A DNA stretch of 64,000 nucleotides, from assembly GCA_964017125.1 (NCBI GenBank), contig OZ024907.1:25978476-26042475 (forward strand), given 5' to 3'. The stretch is from Flabesymbios commensalis. Its lineage: Eukaryota; Annelida; Polychaeta; Terebellida; Flabelligeridae. Of the stretch, positions 35,266-49,899 are shown piece by piece; position 1 is the stretch's first letter, and the number at the start of each line of letters is the position of its first letter. Made by a program: the position numbers and the translations under genes. The notes beneath the pieces are model-generated. The model worked only from the letters and a program-made list of their open reading frames with translations, ran no database searches and was not told where the DNA came from.

Positions 35266-35329
35266 CTGTGGGACGAAGCGCAAATACCTTTATTATAATC
35301 TACACAAAACCACAGCTGATGGCTCGTCA

Positions 35330-38095
35330 TTGACAAAACACTGACGCCACAGGCGGCGCTAATGTACATGTTTATACCATTAAATTCTGATGTGGCTATT
35401 GATAAATGGGAAATGTGGTGAAAACTGGGTCCAATCGATAGAACTAATGTATCGTAATGCACAGAGGGATGAGACGCGTATAACATCAATACAAAATCAG
35501 CGAGTGCTGAAAATAAAAAAAGTGAAGTAAACTACAGTAATGGGTTCATCACAAACCTATATTGACAAAAAATCATCCGCTGTTTTTAACTGGAGGGTAA
35601 AAATCGGTTAATCAATATCAACTGATTGTTCCCCGTGATTACTTGCGTTTGCTTTATCCCTTATTTTCTATGCGTGTAAGCCTGATAAGGAGTGCGGTCT
35701 GTTAACGCTATTCGATCTAGCCAAATTACCAATGAAAAAACGTATTAAACATTCAGACTTTATATGTGCCACCCTCTAACGTGGCTGATACACCCCTTTA
35801 TTACCAAGCTGACGAAATGTCTTTATAGCGATATATCGGGTATATAGGCTAGCTCTACACATCATTCATAATGAAACTCAAGCATAGGGCCTATGGGTTA
35901 TGGAGAAAGGTCACTTGGGTTATTGGATCTAAATGATGGGTTACACTTTATAAGTTTATGGGACAGCCCAACTGAGCTTGCCCTCACAATATCGTTTTTT
36001 TACTACGTGTAGAACTTTTTTTATTGTTCGTACTCTTTGAAACGTGACAATGTTTCGCCTAAGAAATATCTCCAGTATTTTGATTTGTTTGCAAATAAGA
36101 ATATGTTATTGTTTTATTTTCATAAGCATGATTAGTAGGTAGGTCTAATCTTATCAACCAATCACTTATGAAACATAATATAATAATTATATAAATGTAT
36201 AACCCTCCATGCTGCACATATCTACCAAAATGTAATCATTACGTTAAAGTCAGTGAACACAACGGAAACAAATCTGAATAAATTTATATTACCCGCCGTG
36301 GTTCAGATGCACCGTGGCTAGGTATATAATAAGAACGCAAACAATATAATGATTGTGTGTTGGTATTTAAATTATTTACAAATAAAAAATAATTTAAGCA
36401 TGTATCCTGTGAAACTCAATAGCTTTGACCTCCATTATTGTCACCGAGCTAGCTAATACAATGAAGTATGGGGGAGGGAGTCTTATATAACTTTGTTTTC
36501 ACCGAGTTCTCATTCAAAATGGTTCCCGGTGACGTCACTGCGTTTCACAAAATTGAAACATAATATTATACTATATATACATTATATGTATATAATCTTG
36601 TGGATAATATATTGGTTATTTATGGATCATTTATTGATTATTTGTGAAGCAGTTATTGACTAATAGAAAAACAGAGTGTCATCATAAGAGTATAGAAGTG
36701 GCATAAATCTCGGCTGGAGTACTCAAGACATGATAATCTCTTGTCGGGTAAGATTTTATAAATTGATTGTACATTGTGAGCCTTGTCAGTCGTAGATTGG
36801 GATGCTAAACCTTTTAAGCGCCAATCACAATTATTTTTACAGCATTTTTTTCTGTGCACGTGTTATCGAACGGATAGATTTAACAAATACTTGACCTCCG
36901 TTTTGAAATTTGAAGAATTGTCACTCACTTGAAGTTGGCAACTTCAAGTGGTTAAAGATTTCAATTGCACAACTTTGCGTTGAGTTGTCTGGTATAAAAT
37001 TGAATGTCCATAGAAAAAACTTGGTTAAATCATATTATATTACCTGGTGCCCGGTATGCGTCGCGTGAGTTTCCACGATGTATAGGCCTATTACTATGTT
37101 CTTGTTGGGATGTGCATCAATAAATCTACATTAGTTTAATCAAGGATACTTGGTTTGATACAGTTTTTTTAATATGTGGAAATTTGGGTTTAATTCACTA
37201 ACTGCTCATTTCCTTTTCTATACATACTCTATTCAATATAATTATGGCACTTTGTATCGCGTGATAATTATTTTCAGTCCTATTTTAACTACCATTCGTT
37301 AACATTAATTGTTTACTTTCGATGTCATGGCTAAGCTATCGATCATCATCAAGTACAACATTTAAAAATTATATCTCATGCACTCTTCAAGTGCTGCATT
37401 AGTCTCTAATATTTTTCTTCAGTACTCCCTAAGTTGAAAACTGCACTTGCTACCGTGTAAGTACACAATCTGTACCTTATAAAAGCCTTATTACCTTTGT
37501 GAAACTGTGTTCAGAATTCAGTACAAATCTTCTGGATATGTTACACATACATTTCAGTGATTCTAATCAAGCAACACAAAAACCAAGTTGCATATCCGTA
37601 ACATATTCAACTAAATCACTTCTCGAATTATTATTAAGTACGAAAAAAATGTTCTAAAAACATTAAATAAATAATTATAGAATACTGATTGAATCAATTG
37701 ATATAACAAGATGGTAAATCACGTCAGTTTTGTAATGATCCTCTTACCATGATGACGGGCAGCATGCAATCATAGACCATCAATCGAACATTTCTCTGTC
37801 ATCAGGTCATCGCGCAAAATAGATTATAATCTACAAAAACAACAAATCCTGCGTATAAGCAAAGTAAAGTAGCCTACGCGACCTGATCATTACATATCAC
37901 CACTGATCATATACAGTATACATACAGAACCCGGTGCACAGTATGTCCTAGGAGAGTAAACGGTACTTTATGTTAATATGGAGTTGACCCTCAACATGAC
38001 ACTCAACATTTGATGTCCAGACTACACTGGACCGTCAAAACAATGCTGCTTCATATAATGAGAATCCGGTGATATTCATACTATAATATACAAGT
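35330..38095. other. No gene seen; sparse repeats
   Basis: Mostly AT-rich DNA. It contains a short hairpin CACTTGAAGTTGGCAACTT (36928-36952). A block at 36430-36545 with ACCGAGCTAGCT and GGTTCCCGGTGACGTCAC recurs diverged at 40430-40540. Earlier exons of the minus-strand gene could lie here, but none could be placed. Confidence 0.4.
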
Positions 38096-38100
38096 CAGGG

Positions 38101-38243
38101 GGCACCATTCAATCTCCAGGTGGGGGCTGGAGTTTTTGTCACGGACAAATTATAGTACTGCATGTTTATATAGAACAGTTCTTGAGATACATTTTTTAAT
38201 TCAAAAAATACCCTCCCCCCGCCCTGGAGATTGAATGGTGGGC
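38101..38243. mobile_element. 143-bp MITE with GGCACCATTCAATCTCCAGG ends
   Basis: The left end GGCACCATTCAATCTCCAGG and right end CCTGGAGATTGAATGGTGGG are inverted repeats of about 22 nt around an AT-rich core. It directly abuts a decayed fold-back element on the right. Confidence 0.75.
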
Positions 38244-38245
38244 CT

Positions 38246-38312
38246 TTAAACACGAGGCGTTGAACCAGTGAACCAGAGAAACAGCACTGTTTCAACGCCT
38301 AGTTGTTGCTGC
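38246..38312. repeat. Short fold-back element
   Basis: AAACACGAGGCGTTGAACCA pairs with TGTTTCAACGCCTAGTTGTT. It keeps the arms of the ~110-bp family but has lost most of the centre. Confidence 0.5.
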
Positions 38313-38519
38313 AGGATGAGTGGAAATATAACAATCAATCTTCACAATTATAGATTTTTTCAGGAGCCACTTTATGGGGGCGTCACACCACAACCCTATC
38401 GTACTAGCTTATGTTACCGTATGGAAAATATCACCCATATACACCTGTATTACGCTGGTATACGTTGACAAACGCTAGGATCCGGTGCCTAGCGTAGGAT
38501 CCGGTACCATAGGTTACAT

Positions 38520-39990
38520 ATGCAGGCCATACGATGGCCAGATGCTGATATTTTGTAACATTGGCAGGTCATAAGCTGGCAATAACCTACTCATAAGTTG
38601 AATACGATAAAATTACGCACAATTCTATATTTTTCAAGGGTTTTTGTGTGTATGACACTTATTTTACGAATTTTCGAACGCAAGTACGTTTCTCTCATAG
38701 CCTACGTTGTAGGCCTAATGTGACACCCCCTTTAAGAGGCGCTAGGTTCCATAAAATTATAGTACGTACATGTGGTCTCAGTAGGCCTATTACCAACGTG
38801 GCGTTGTCACGTTGTGGTAAGGTGGAAAGATAAAAACATGAAGTCAGCATGTCATATGTATTCTAATGTTTTCGAAATCAATTTCAGTGCTTAATTTATT
38901 TCAATTTTGGTGTAGCTTACAAGCGCGTTCGGCTCTTTTTTTTCAAAACCAATATTGACCGAAATTTACAAAATTACCATGTGCAGATCTCAAATAAAGT
39001 ATGCATTATATACAGGGGTAGGTATATTCACCCTTTATAGCTACCAGCTTCTAAAAAATAAACAAATTAATTATTAATGCAGCAGTTAAATAGGAACTAC
39101 ATAGTCGTATGAATTTACTACCACCTCAATCGGTAGGCCCATACCAGATAGGCAATATCGAAAATCGTAGGAGTAGAACACACAATTAAAGCTAATTAAA
39201 ACGCTGATTCGCATTTGCATACTGAGACCATGTTTGGTATTCTTCACGGCATCAGTGTTTTTCGTTGTAATAATAATTATTATAATATAGGCATCATCAT
39301 CACACATTGGGAGGTGAATGTCTAATGATAGACACACTCATTATCTGGAGAAAACGTTAGTTTGCGCGGACGGGATCTGTCAAATAATGTCAACACAGCT
39401 GGAGAGGTTTCGTAGGTGATTGCAACCACCAGTAGATCATCCATGTTCCACCAGTTATGTCTCGACGTTGGCGTAACATTGAACCATGGTTGGGGCATTA
39501 TTGTTATGTTATCTGCGTAATCCATTCAAGTAGATAGTCCGAGTGTATCGATATCAGTGTCCCCATAGGTTCCATAACAGATATGAATTCACTTTCACCT
39601 ACAGCGCATCCCATCTCAACATCCCATGACTAGTTAAATGACTGTATTAGGCCCTACCATTTTACTTTGACACTATTTAGTGTAATCTGACTGACTTCGC
39701 TCGGTGGCTGTGGTCTTACACTAATGACAGCTCAATTACACCAGTGTAGGCTATGCCAAGCACAATTTTCGACAACCCAATGCTGCAATAGGCCTACATT
39801 CCATTGAAAGCTAATATCTTAGATTCGATCTCTATCAATGAAAACAATACTGTTTTTTTAACAATCTGCAATATGTTACTACATTTAAGAAATATCGTTT
39901 TCAACCACGTTGTTAAAATATGTTGGCATAATATTTCAGACTGTGCTTGTGGTGGCGATCTCTCACTCAGCGCCATTTTGAACAAGAGGC
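38520..39990. other. No gene seen
   Basis: AT-rich DNA with three TAGGCCTA sites. A fold-back remnant near 39455-39500 (GACGTTGGCGTAACATTG) is the only repeat noticed. Confidence 0.35.
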
Positions 39991-40029
39991 CAGCCGGCCA
40001 GCATAATCCCAAGCCCCCCCCCCCCCCCC

Positions 40030-40262
40030 GCGTGATAAAAAGTGTTCAGGGTGCACCTTCCCCTGAACTCTCACATTCTGTTTTACAGTAATCATGGTAA
40101 TTGTCTACCCATCTAGCATAGTTTGTCATGTATATTACAGGTATTAAAATCAATAATCGTCGCAAGTCAGCTATTTTTTAGTTTGATTATGTTGATATTT
40201 TTCAGGGCACATACCGAAAACCACACATAATGTTTTATGGTAATGGTCTAGTTATGTGGCAC
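40030..40262 (-). repeat. Two array units of the ~150-bp repeat, minus strand
   Basis: On the minus strand: CATAACTAGACCATTACCAT, AAAACATTATGTGTGG, then a second unit with GCTAGATGGGTAGACAATTA, CTGTAAAACAGAATGTGAGA and GGTGCACCCTGAA. These match the units at 9353-10880. A run of about 16 C precedes them (40014-40029). Confidence 0.6.
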
Positions 40263-41407
40263 AGTTGAAACAACAAAATATACATTGGAAGTCTAGGAAT
40301 GAAGTCTAACGTTTTAAAGCCCATTGCATTCGCAACCAACAGGTCAATGAGGGGTCTAACGGATCCGTTATTAAGCTAAAGGCCTGTTCATTTTCAGTAT
40401 TCTGTGAAATAGCCTTGCGTTCCAATGTTTCCACCGAGCCAGCTGATACAATGTATGTACAAGTATGGGGGGTCTTACATAACATTGTTCTCATCGAGTA
40501 GCCATTCAAAAGGGTTCCCGGTCAGGTCACTGCATCTGACAGAATAAATCTTTTTTTTCAGTTTATATATAGTTACTATATATTATCAAAAAATGTTTAA
40601 ACAACGTTCTAAACCAATCGTAAACTATTGGGCAGAACAGAAGTAATCTAAGTTTTACATATTTTGTAGCTTCCTGAAAAGAGCGCCGCACAAATCACCA
40701 GAAAATAATCTTGAAATCTTTTCGCTACATAGACAGCGAACGAAACATACATTCACGAAAGTATTGGCATAACGTTATTCATCATGTTTTATAGCATGTA
40801 GCGTTACCGTACATCCAGTTTTATACAAGGTATATCGTCATTATAACACCAAAAGAATATCTATATATATTTGAGTGATTGTATTACATAGCCTTCGTCG
40901 GCCTCCTGTGGAAACCTCCTATATCAATTTTATATTTTCCCCAGCATGGTGAAAAACATATGGGATAAGAATTTATAATAAAGCTAATCTCTAGGCAAAA
41001 TATCACTACTTTTTTTCTGTTCATCTGTAAATTTTCCAACGTCTCTTCTGTGAAATATATAATACCACACAAAGGGAGAGCGCTGTTTAGTCGACAGCAA
41101 AATATTTTTAAAAAAAATTAACAGCAACATTGATCGCAATGTATTTTATTGAGTATCTATAGTCTTTATTTCATACAAGACACACATGATATCAGTACAA
41201 ATGTTACCGCTAATTTATAGAATAATTGCGTGCAGAATGATATTTTATGTTATCTCGTAGCATTACAATTATGATATTAGCGTTCAACAGCTAGGCACAC
41301 ATGCTGTCAATGTCTTGATTTATTATACATTCACGAACGATTGCTCGGGCTGGTTTGATAATTCGTAATCTCACCTCCATCCAAAAGTGTCAAGTAGATA
41401 GAGGATA

Positions 41408-43020
41408 TACACCGCCCTCCAAAAATATGGATCCACCTCGACAATGATATCGCTGTACTGTGCTTCTAATACTTTTGCGCCGTTTTTCATAAATGGTCAC
41501 TCATTAAAAAAGTTTCCTGTATTGTTGATCTATGAAGCTTTCAAAAATATATATTTTGACATCTGTGCCAAATTATCAGGGCTTTAATCCATACATTTTA
41601 GACTATAGTGAAAAAAAGTGATTAGACATATGTGTTGGGATAATTAAAAATACTTCTCCGTGATCAACGCTGCCCGAATATTAACAATAGACATCAAATC
41701 AAGTCACATTGCATCATGTGTTCATCGAGTTTTGCTCACTTTTTTCATCAATTACGTTGTGTATACCACAGCCAAATCACAGGCACAAAGAAGTCAAAGC
41801 CATGGGGAGTGGACATATTTTGTCCAGTGAGGAAAGCAGTGGCGGATCCAGAATGCGCAAGAGGAGGGGGCGTAAGCTACATTTTGAAAAAGGGGTGTTA
41901 ACTTCACTTTATTAAAAAATATGAAAATTCGCTATTTTCACCAATAACGGGGGGCGTACGCTGGATCCGCCACTGGAAAAGGGCACAAGCTGCTGCTGGG
42001 GTGTTAAATCAAAAACTGTTAAACGATACAGAGAAACGGGATATTTAAAGATAAGCCTGGTAGAGGGCGCTCCCGTGTCACAATAAATATTGCTCGCGAG
42101 GACCGCACCATGGTACGTGAGCCTTGTTTCCGTCCACGTACTACTAAACTAGAAGTACAGACATCTCTGCGTAGGAATCATGGGATCTTTATCAGTTTAC
42201 TACAGGAAACCCTCAGACAATATATAGAGAACATCGATGGAGATGTGAACAGTGTGTTGCAGCAGGACAACGATGCACCACCTCACTACTGCAGCTACAA
42301 CACAATGGTTTCAAGACCAGGGGATCCAGGTTATGCAGTAGCCTCCAAGTAGGCCGGATAGGAATCTTACACAGCCTGTTTGGACTCATGTGAACTCGGT
42401 CACAACCCTCAAACAACTTTGGGAGAGCTACGAGCGAGGGTCCATCAGATCTGAAATGAAATACCAAAGGATTTCCTGGCACGACTATTTGACAGAATGA
42501 CCCGTCATGTCGATGCCTTGTTGAAAGCAAGATGATCTTCAACCAAATATTAAATGTTCAGTAAATGATCTCATTCGCAGACAAATTTAGGAATAATAAG
42601 GACATTTTTGACAGTGCAGCAGTGGTTTGGAAAAAATATTTTAAAAAAATGGTAGTTATTTCTAAAGTGGATGATAATAAAGTGTCATGAGCATTTTGTT
42701 GCTATTTTTGTCAGTTTTACTCAGGAAAATAGTTTGAGAATTTCACGTAAAACTTCTACATTTCTACTACGATGCCATGCCCAGAGAGTTTTCCAAAAAA
42801 TGATTAGGTTTTTCACTACCATTTTTTGTTGACCACTTTTGTTGAGAAAAATGATACTTTTCTCATATTTTTCTGTCCACTATGTTAACGGATATACTAT
42901 TGTCAAATTTAAGGCGAATTGATTCAAAATTACCAGAGTTAATTAAAATTGATCACAGGATTTGCAACTGCAATGTACATAATGCGTGTGGTGGATCCAT
43001 ATTTTTTCGCGGGCGGTGTA
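41408..43020 (+). mobile_element. Tc1-type DNA transposon, broken, with nested MITE
   Basis: The inverted ends TACACCGCCCTCCAAAAATA (left) and, inverted, TACACCGCCCGCGAAAAAAT (right) are flanked by TA target duplications (41406-41407, 43021-43022). Transposase remnants appear in order in shifting frames: a helix-turn-helix linker (VKRYRETG, then DKPGRGRSRV, about 42010-42080), NIAREDRTMVRE (about 42088), VNSVLQQDNDAPPH with the catalytic-region DNxAPxH motif distorted by one residue (about 42245), and a C-terminal LGELRARVHQI, NEIPKDFLARLFDRM (about 42420-42500). The frame is interrupted several times and the element is dead. A different MITE sits in it at 41837-41975. Confidence 0.8.
41837..41975. 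mobile_element. 139-bp MITE nested in the Tc1 element
   Basis: CAGTGGCGGATCCAGAATGC at the left and GCTGGATCCGCCACTG at the right are inverted. Same termini as 5037-5262. Its insertion postdates the Tc1 copy. Confidence 0.8.
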
Positions 43021-43024
43021 TATG

Positions 43025-46000
43025 CATCTTATCAGGAAAGTGATCAGCGATGATAGTTTACTTAGTGCAATGTTTTTTCTTGTTAAGCCACAATTTTCGG
43101 GCTTGTCATCAAAACGCACGGAAATCAAACTAACGTTACAGCTAAGCCCCTACGTCTTCAATCTCGTAGGCCCTACGTGTCTTTTGCTCCATTACCCTAT
43201 TTGGCTGTTTTGGTCATAGATATAGAGATCTCTCTCTATGTCTATGGTTTTGATGACCTCAAACTAAGTGTAACAATAAATGAATAGGATATGATTTGAC
43301 ATAGCTGCGATGAGCTTACGATCAACATTATAAATTATGTTTCAACCTGTTCTAAGTTTGAATAAGCTCGGATATCACAATCTTTTTTCGCGTTTTTAAA
43401 GATTCCATGTTATGTTATGCAACAATAACAGGCCATTTGGGACATAATGCATAACAATTACGCAGTATCTGACACTTTACAAATAGAATAACGTTACTTG
43501 ATAGCGTATTTCCCTGCAGCGTAGTCCTAGCAAGTTAAAGTGGTCCATGCCCATGATGATGTAGGGTACGTACCGGTTCTGCCAGCCATGGACTGAGAGT
43601 GTGCTTGGGTTCAGGTGATCCTGTATAATAATTATTGTCCTTGGTTTGAGTTCAAGTAAAACAATCGGTTAAAGCGTTGAACAGGGTTGATGTTGACCCG
43701 CACCTACAAGAGGCGACCTGTTGTCAATTGCTGTTTGTTCACTGCACGTTTATCTCTCAGCGGTACAAAATGGCGGCTATGTGATCACTGAATGCTGGAC
43801 CAGCGTCTGAGAGGACAGTCCAACATTGAGCCAGAGGATGACAGAATTCTATAGTAAAGGAATACTGTTTGTTGTGTTATCTTCTTAGCGTATACTCTCA
43901 ACAACCATCTCACTTAGAATAAAAAAATGGTAACTTGAGGTTGTCAACTTTATTTATCGCCTCTCCACTTTATCTTTGTACACCCACTAGGACGTCTTGT
44001 TCGTGTTTTGTACTTGTTTTCACAAGAGAATCAGTTTTACAAACGATTACCATTCGTGCTAGCACCGGGTGCCATTACCCTCGAGTCTGAATGCCGCTGC
44101 ATTGGTTCAAAGTATTCCTTGCTATTCGTAAGTGAATTAAACAAATTATAAATGCATTGTAAACTTGCGGGCCCATTCAGTATAATTTTTGTGGCTATGC
44201 GATACACGAATGCATTTAATGTAAAGAATGAAATAAAGGCATCAACAATATACAATATACGTTGACCTAGTCCAGTTGCCAAAGTAACTTTTTATTCTCA
44301 ACCTTGCCGAAATACCCCTGAGCATGTTATGATTGTTTTTGCTAAAAGAAGCTGTGTAGATGCAGCATTGCACATGTTTGTGAATTCAAGACGTATAACG
44401 TATTAGTTTCTCGAGCGATTTTGTAATGTGATACTTCTAGATATTGGTATTTTACCATTCGAGATGATGAAAATAACTTAAGAGGTAATGAATAAACTCA
44501 AACACGTTTATTTGGTAAAATATGGGAAAATGTGTCAAAATGTACGGAAACATGGCCATCTTGAATTTACGAGAACGCTCAAAAATGTTGGCAGGGCATC
44601 ATTCAGATTTTGAATCTACACCAGTTCCTGTGTCAAAATCAATCCAAACCTGTTTGGGAGGTATTTTTGAAAGGTTCAGCTGCTGGTTGCTGGACTAGCA
44701 AGCACTATGTTAGTTTAATGTTATGCATAATCTGTTTGGGCAAACGTAGCAGACGTCGGCCTCGCATTGCATCAATGATAGAGTCAATGTACCTTGCTAA
44801 CGGTTTATTATACACATGCACCACATTCGTTCTGGAAATATTACATGACAATAGATTCTGTGAGTTTTATTTGAAATTAAACATATATATCATACATGGA
44901 GAGACCGTCAATATTTATTTTAATATTAAACAATGATATTAATAAATGTATAGAACACAGTAATTATCAACAGAACGCGTAGGCTATATAATATACCTGG
45001 GACTAAAATGTCACTCGAAAAATCTGTAATAGGATCTGATGAGGATAAACAACATATGCATTATAGTCGTGCCACATCAATATTGTTAAGTAAACAGAGA
45101 CGGTCAGAAATTGCACGTAGGGCCTCACATGTGACACCAAAATCATCATGTTTTATGACAGGTAACGTTACATCCACTTATATAAGAGCTCTACCGTTAT
45201 GTGCCAAGAAAATAATATGATATAGAGTTGCGTGATCGTATTGCATAGCCTCAATCGCCTCCTGAGGAAACCTCTTATGTCAATTTGATATTTGAAGCTG
45301 GAAACATGGGTGTAGACATCAAAAGTATTTTTAGAAGTGGAGATGGAGCCCAAAGTAGATTTTCATGTCGGGCATTTTGAAAAATGGTCGACACCCATAT
45401 CGTACCAAATGGTACCAATCATGGATATTAGTGGGGGAGGGGGGGTGGTGCAAGGTGACTAATTGTGGCCAATAGCCGGTAAGCTTAATGGTAATTATGT
45501 TGGAAATGTTTCTACTCTGCTTGAAGCTGTATTTATACGATGATTATACTGTACCTAGAATAATTTCATTGCCTACTACATTTTTCGTGGGTTTTATGAC
45601 TTTTTCGTGGGCGTCAAATTGTTTTTTATGGGTACAAAGCCTTTTTTTAGTAAATAAAAATTGTATTTTGATGGACCGATATGCTTTTCGATCAGTACAC
45701 AATAAATCAAATTTAAAGAATAAGTTTTGTGAACTTTTACATGAAAACTAGCCAGCTTAATTTTAAGCGATGGGCCGTCAGAGCACTAGCTGACAATATA
45801 TTATTGTTGATAAATAGCGCCTATTACGCTACTAAAAATATTCACATAAGTTTGTGTATATTTTTGATGTAACAGTCGGCTGAATTTGTAGTATTTTCTC
45901 AAAAACACAAACGTCCACACTTATTTCAAATACGACTCCTCCCCGATACGCCCACATGTCTGATCCATGATGCTCCCTTGAGTTTGATGTAAAGTATATA

Positions 46001-46640
46001 TTGATAAATATAAGATATGAGCCGAGACACAACATGATATAAAAGATCATGAAAATAGAACAGGTGGGAAATAAAACAGCGACGGGAAGTTACTGAAAAC
46101 ATTACAACGTGGTGTAGGATGAGATAAATTATGTCAATGGATACAGTGTAGTTTGAGAAAATGCTATGTAATGAAATTAGCATACATCAGCTTGAAAGAT
46201 CAAAAATCGATCTCCTCTCTGATATGGCTCATAATCATAATCATAAAATGAAATTCGGATTGTACCCGTTAGAGGATGAGGCTGACAGACGCCATAAAAC
46301 ACTTTTATTCTGATCCTAACCGTTATAAGATGCGAGTGACAAGAAGTGTTAAAGCATTTTTTTCATAAAAGTTTCCCTAAAAAAATTAACTTGTTTGATT
46401 TGTTGGCATTTTCAGTGACTAGAACTACACATGTTCTACTGACTGTTTTCTCGAAAAATCATGTTCCTGGCGTTTTTGTTTTGCCATAGAGGTTTCAACT
46501 ATATTATACAAATGATATCACTTAGATAAGTGTAAATATATATCTGTGATGCTTAGGCCTACTTGTGTAGCCTAATATATCAGTATCAGAAATCCCACAA
46601 ATTTGACACTTTTAATTATATGTTTTGTTAACGTTACTTC
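43025..46640. other. No gene seen; weak repeats
   Basis: It contains a fold-back remnant (43785-43832, GGACCAGCGTCTGAGAGG) and a block at 45230-45300 (GCATAGCCTCAATCGCCTCC) that recurs at 40873-40935. A G-rich run lies at 45430-45455. No supported exon. Confidence 0.35.
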
Positions 46641-46644
46641 AACG

Positions 46645-46743
46645 TTAGACAAACAACCACCTGGTTGGTTTGATGTTGGTCCAACGTCGTAGACGATGGG
46701 CCAACATTAAACAAACATTGTTTCAAGTCTGGTATTTGCTGGG
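46645..46743. mobile_element. ~99-bp fold-back element
   Basis: Contains GGTTTGATGTTGGTCCAACG, TCGTAGACGATGGGCCAAC, then ACAAACATTGTTTCAAGTCT and GGTATTTGCTGGG. The right arm is the better preserved. Confidence 0.65.
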
Positions 46744-47951
46744 TGGTTGAGTGGTGATATGCAGTAGATGTTCGAATAAATGAACCAAACATTCATCAGC
46801 CTAATATATATATTGATAATGATGCGTAAATAAATATATGGGATTATTTTTTTAAATACCCGTTTTTATTGCATTGAGAACAAACGATAGCTGAAGGCTT
46901 AAATCAGACATATTAGGCAGCAGAGAGTGGGTTCACTCAGACCCCAGGACACTCTTCATGGAACTGGCAATATGAACTCACACCTGCCATTTTACTCAGT
47001 CCCCAATATTATACTGTAAATGACGCGATAGACCTATCTATATACAATAGTTTATTTACACACCCCGCATTAAGTCACTCTGGTTTAATGTTGGGCCAGC
47101 CTCGCTAATGTTTTAATTGGACAAAGTAAATTTTATGGCTCGAGATTTCAGTAGAAATCGCTTCTGGTTCAATCTGGGAATGTCGCGCGATACAACGGTT
47201 TATCGCGTCACGCATCACTAAAATAATAATATAGATTATGGTACGATGTTCTTTATCTTTCGAATTTTTTTGAAAAAAACTTTATTTGCGAATTCTTTAT
47301 CACGTTCGTTTTCAATTTGAAGACGGAAAATTGTGTCTCATTTATTTATAAGATATGAGACATTCACGAGAATTTAACTTAAAGAAGTCGTTTATTTTTG
47401 CATTCGATATTTTTTTTCAACAGTAATATATATTTTTGTATTTTCATGGGATCCAAAAGCAGCTAGTTAATATGACTATTAAAAATACACCACAATAATC
47501 ATTTTATTGTGTATAACAGCTGACTATAGTAACCTATTTTCTCCATGGCCACTAGCCCCAGAATAAACCCATCAAAACGAATGGGTTTTTTTTCTCATGT
47601 CGATATCAATGTCCCCAATTTTATCGTGGCAACAATAATTTGTAGTTTTTTTATACTGATCGATGTTGATTGACTGAAATGGATTTATATTGATTGGTTG
47701 ATATTAACTGTTTGAAAGACATTTTTAAATGCAAATTGATGTTAATTGATGTTTCTCTTATTTCTTGTAGTCCTACAAACCTATACAACATTAAACTAAA
47801 CCATCAATACAAACCCCACCCCTACAGTGTGAGTTTGTAAAAATTACAAAAAAAGTGGTAAAAAAACTGGAGTAGTCACTGATATAATAAGATGCTACTA
47901 CAAAATGTTCCAGAGCCAGATTTATAGATACAAACTCAAACAATGTTTCAG

Positions 47952-47999
47952 CCACTTGAAGTTGCTTCTCGCTACCGCGATCCACAACTTCAAGTGGTT
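47952..47999. repeat. Short hairpin CACTTGAAGTTG family
   Basis: CCACTTGAAGTTGCTTCTCG pairs with CAACTTCAAGTGG around CTACCGCGATC. Close relatives are at 36928-36952 and 58988-59036; the latter is the core of a TTAA element. Confidence 0.7.
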
Positions 48000-49899
48000 A
48001 AAAAATGGAAAACTAACCTGCAAAACCATTCCCTCCACTCGCGTCGATCTGTATGGGTGATTCAGCCACTTACCATTGTTTCTTTCCTTGACCTCTCACT
48101 TCGTCAGCTACTCAATTCAAGTCATGTCCAAGATGTGTACTTTATGAAGACAACATCAATGACAAGCTGTTGGACAGGGTGTGCTGTGGCACAACATATC
48201 GAAATATTTGTGTGATGATAATGGTAACGACAGCTGCATACCTTGGTTCAAAGTAGACTCAATGATGGACCAACGTCACACGATATTGATCCTTCATCGA
48301 GCTAACGTTCGACCACTGTCTGATATTTGGAGGTAAGTTCTGAGAGCACTTTACCCCTCCCACCTGACAGACGAGGCCAATTGACTCGTTGTAGCGGTTG
48401 GATCAATCAACCCGTTTGAATCCACACCTTGATGTGCCATTGACTACAGAATCTCTCCCTCTCCTCCTCTTAATGTCATAATTTCCATGACCGGAAACTT
48501 AAATCACTGTCGATCAATTAGAATATATGATTGTTAGATTTTGATAATAATAAGACAATAAGAATCTTTCGGTCTAACATAATTATGACCTATGATATCC
48601 TCTACAAATATACTATGCACTGAAATAATAGGCCTACAGCAAACAAAAAAATTATAGTGAGATCTTGGTTTAATAATGAATATTGCCCTACGTGTTTTTT
48701 TTTAACACATATTATGACAAAATTACAATAGAAGAAAACCTAAAATTGCGATTATGCACCAGAACCTACTCTTATCGAATGACTTAAGGAAGTTATGGTA
48801 GATCATATTGTGCTATTATAGTCGGGCGGTGCAATTCAGGCGAGTCCCACGACACGACTGCGACCATTTCCAGGTATTACATCTATCCCAATGGAAAAAA
48901 TACCCTTTTGAGCTAAATCCGTGGATATATTGCTTGAGGCTCATCCTGTGGGCCTCTAAGTGCATGTGTGGTGCCACTCCGAAAACAAAATCTTGTCTTA
49001 AAACGAGATCATATTAACAAGTTTACACGAAACAAAAGTACGCGACTTCAGGCCTATCATATACCCATTTCATTCATCCTGGACGTAGTCTACATTGTTA
49101 AACTCATTGGTTATTTTTTTACCACAGATTGTTATTTATCGATAGTGCTCAAAAGAGGTTTTCAAAGCGATCAGTCAGATAAGTATATTCACTAAAACTT
49201 TAACACAGTAGCATGGTGCTAAATGGTACGCAACGTTGTCTAACTACGATGTTATTAGTCTGGTCAATAAGGCTCTCAAATCCTTGTAGATAGGAAAAGT
49301 TGAGGTAATTTTGGATTTGACTTCATTGTGACCTTAGCCCGCCACAGAATTTGGCACACTTTTTTTCTATAATGACAAGGTCATTGTGTACCCAAATGCA
49401 ACAAAAAAGCTTTTGTTCGCAACTTTTCCTATCTTAGTTCTTTATTGGCCGGACTACACAGGTCATTTTCTCTGATTATCCCCTGGCTCAGCTACACGAT
49501 GAAATCGTACCTAATTAGTAGCAGATTATATTTAATTAATAACTGATAATTTAATATTATCACTCGCAAGCTGTGATGAGATGAGATGCAAAAAAATCTT
49601 AAAATTAGTGAACCTATTTTATTGAAGCCTAATTTTCATGCTCTGCTTCCAGACCATTACTGTGAGAAAATGTGTATTTTTTAATAGTTCTTTATATCTA
49701 GTTCTTTAAATCTAGATAAATAAATAGACAGTTTTTGGTGACCTGACTTGACACAGACTAGAACAGAACATTTTAGCCCAATGGGCTCGAACCCATAGCT
49801 GACTGTCTGCTGGTCAATCACTGACCTAGTAGTCTTATACCTGGCATAATCCATTGCGTTGGGCCAACATTGTTTCATAAGTGGCACAATAGAAATCCC

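Noticed and set aside
42110-42352. Plus-strand open frame of 80 residues
   Set aside because: It is part of the dead Tc1 transposase, not a host gene.
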